A DNA stretch of 7,963 nucleotides from positions 1 through 7,963 of the forward strand of contig VBJK01000456.1 in assembly GCA_005879655.1 (NCBI GenBank). Direction: 5' to 3'. This stretch comes from Chloroflexota bacterium (lineage in GTDB: Bacteria; Chloroflexota; Ktedonobacteria; Ktedonobacterales; Ktedonobacteraceae). The translations under genes and the position numbers were made by a program. Numbering within the stretch: the first letter of the stretch is position 1; every line of letters starts with the position of its first letter. The notes under the pieces are model-generated. The model had not been told where the DNA came from. It ran no database searches and saw only the letters and a program-made list of their open reading frames with translations. This document shows, in pieces, positions 6,709-7,963 of this stretch.

Positions 6709-6780
6709 GTAGAGTATAGAGGTGTGCATGTAGCAATGGGTATCACTCATTGCTACATGCACACCTCTATACTCTACTTA
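6706..6780. terminator. 33-bp perfect hairpin spanning stop codon to stop codon of two convergent genes
   Basis: Positions 6706-6738 and 6748-6780 are exact reverse complements over 33 bp, with a 9-nt loop (GGTATCACT). The first three bases of the left arm are the helicase TAA, and the last three bases of the right arm are the TTA that reads as TAA for the minus-strand gene. The element therefore fills the entire gap between the genes and would fold at the 3' end of both transcripts. There is no U-tract on either side, so a bidirectional terminator or RNA stabiliser is the likely role, but the mechanism is not evident. Confidence 0.75.
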
Positions 6781-7963
6781 TAATCGCCAGAGTTCCTTTA
6801 ACTTACCCAACAGCATATTCTGCCTCTGCTCGATACTTGCCGGAGTCCACTCTTTATACTGCAACACCTGTGTCGTCAGCGCAAAGGGAGAAATACCATC
6901 TTGCGTCGTGAAATACTTGATTTTCTTCTCCCTAAAATCAAAGTTCTCAGCACGCAGGTTCTTCCCCTTAGACAGTAGGACGAGATTCCCTAGCTTATTC
7001 ACATATCTGTCACGCATCTCTCGCGTGGGGAAACAGCGGAACCATTCACTATTAGACATAGGACGTTGTGGCAAGACATGCTCGGTACTCACCGTCTCAT
7101 AATTGTACACCGCCACGCTCTCGGCCAGCTTTCTATCCAGGCGCAACAGAATGTAACGACAGACATAGTGCAGGCTATATATATCACCATTCAGGACTCT
7201 TAACGTCTCCTGGCATTCTCTATGCGTCAGCTGCAATGGCGAATGAGGGACAAAGAGATCTTGCTTGCGGTGAATGGCATCCAACAAATTGTAATAGCGA
7301 TCAAAACGCTTGTACGGCGGTACACGACAAATCATAAAACTCACCACCAGCCGTTCCAGGTCAGTCAGGAAATGCAAGATCTGCTCCGGTTGACGCTCAT
7401 GCAGCACGAAGTAATAGAGAGCGGGCGGTATCCAATTCGATCGATCAAGCTGATTTAACCATTTGAACATCCCGTTAATCTCATCAGCAATACTTTTTGA
7501 TAACGGGCTAGATTGGTAATTCATTTTCACAATGTTATTCAGCGCATGAGCATATCTAACCAACATATGATCGATAAATTCTTGTGGCGTACAGATTGGA
7601 GGATTGCGAGGATACACGTGATCACGAAACTCCTCAATCAGCCCCTTGCGTGCACGCTGGCGGGAAAAAATCGCGCGCAGGTAAGAAAACAGGTCCTCAA
7701 ATGCCTGGCCACCTAAAAGGGTCTCAACCTCTTCCCATTTGGTCGTGTATTCATCTTGCTGCTCTAGCGGGATCGCATTGATCATCTCCGCGTTGACGAT
7801 ATCGGGATAGGAGAGATTCAAGCCCCGGTTATTGAGCACCGAAAAGATGCGGTACGCCGAGTCGAGATCGGCAGTCGAGACGGAGACCACAATCAGAAAA
7901 CAACGATTGAAGATAAACTGCGTGAGTTCAATCAATTGTTTTTCAGAAAATTTCTGTAATTCT
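6778..7963 (-). CDS. DUF262/DUF1524 (GmrSD-like) protein, 5' end outside window
   Basis: The minus-strand frame is open to the right edge without a stop; the TTG at 7933-7935 is preceded by in-frame ELQKFSEKQ, so the gene continues beyond the window and the true start is not visible. The visible ~395 residues contain the end of a DUF262 domain (AYRIFSVLNNRGLNLSYPDI, coded near 7854-7795), a helical middle, and a C-terminal DUF1524 HNH-like nuclease: TEHVLPQ (coded near 7086-7066, with His and Pro), KLGNLVLLSKGKNLRAENF and F-x-x-KK. In GmrSD-type type IV restriction enzymes DUF262 hydrolyses NTP and DUF1524 cuts modified DNA; relatives occur in BREX (BrxU) and stand-alone defence genes. The canonical DGQQR motif of DUF262 should lie upstream, outside the window. 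The stop lies in the right arm of the 33-bp hairpin. Family assignment is confident; an antiphage role is inferred from relatives. Confidence 0.85.
   Translation of the reverse strand, partial: ELQKFSEKQLIELTQFIFNRCFLIVVSVSTADLDSAYRIFSVLNNRGLNLSYPDIVNAEMINAIPLEQQDEYTTKWEEVETLLGGQAFEDLFSYLRAIFSRQRARKGLIEEFRDHVYPRNPPICTPQEFIDHMLVRYAHALNNIVKMNYQSSPLSKSIADEINGMFKWLNQLDRSNWIPPALYYFVLHERQPEQILHFLTDLERLVVSFMICRVPPYKRFDRYYNLLDAIHRKQDLFVPHSPLQLTHRECQETLRVLNGDIYSLHYVCRYILLRLDRKLAESVAVYNYETVSTEHVLPQRPMSNSEWFRCFPTREMRDRYVNKLGNLVLLSKGKNLRAENFDFREKKIKYFTTQDGISPFALTTQVLQYKEWTPASIEQRQNMLLGKLKELWRL

Overview
The window looks like part of a large, mid-GC bacterial chromosome. Gene style points to the Ktedonobacteria (Chloroflexota): a BACON/Ig-like repeat fragment, a PD-(D/E)XK 'Rpn-type' protein with KAEG repeats, and a PcrA/UvrD helicase with a Tudor-like tail. 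This assignment is inference from gene style and cannot be proven from the sequence alone.

Layout. (1) Positions 1-1512, plus strand: the end of a tightly spaced redox operon. It holds the last 60 codons of an unidentified protein, an HdrC-like protein with two [4Fe-4S] motifs, and a membrane protein with two H-x13-H haem-ligand pairs. Together the last two resemble a small membrane electron-transfer module. (2) 1513-1853: a remnant of a BACON/Ig-like domain, then a 17-bp perfect inverted repeat. (3) 1827-2603, minus strand: a MOSC domain fused to an alkyltransferase-like (MGMT DNA-binding fold) domain that has Leu where the active-site Cys should be. A good sigma-70-type promoter lies just upstream. 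(4) 2634-2940: divergent intergenic region. (5) 2941-3933, plus strand: an Rpn/PDDEXK-family nuclease ('transposase-like') with nine in-frame 12-bp KAEG repeats, followed by an 18-bp hairpin. (6) 4252-6708, plus strand: a complete PcrA/UvrD-type superfamily 1A helicase with its own extended -10 promoter. (7) 6778 to the right edge, minus strand: a DUF262/DUF1524 (GmrSD-like) protein whose N-terminal part lies outside the window.

The most striking non-coding structure is a 33-bp perfect hairpin at 6706-6780. Its two ends are exactly the stop codons of the two convergent genes. Two more strong hairpins (1784-1853 and 3948-3994) also sit at gene ends and lack a U-tract. Apart from the redox operon the genes look like independent transcription units. 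A nuclease, an alkyl-base-sensing-like protein, a repair helicase and a GmrSD-like enzyme side by side suggest a DNA-maintenance or defence-flavoured accessory region, but no shared operon links them.
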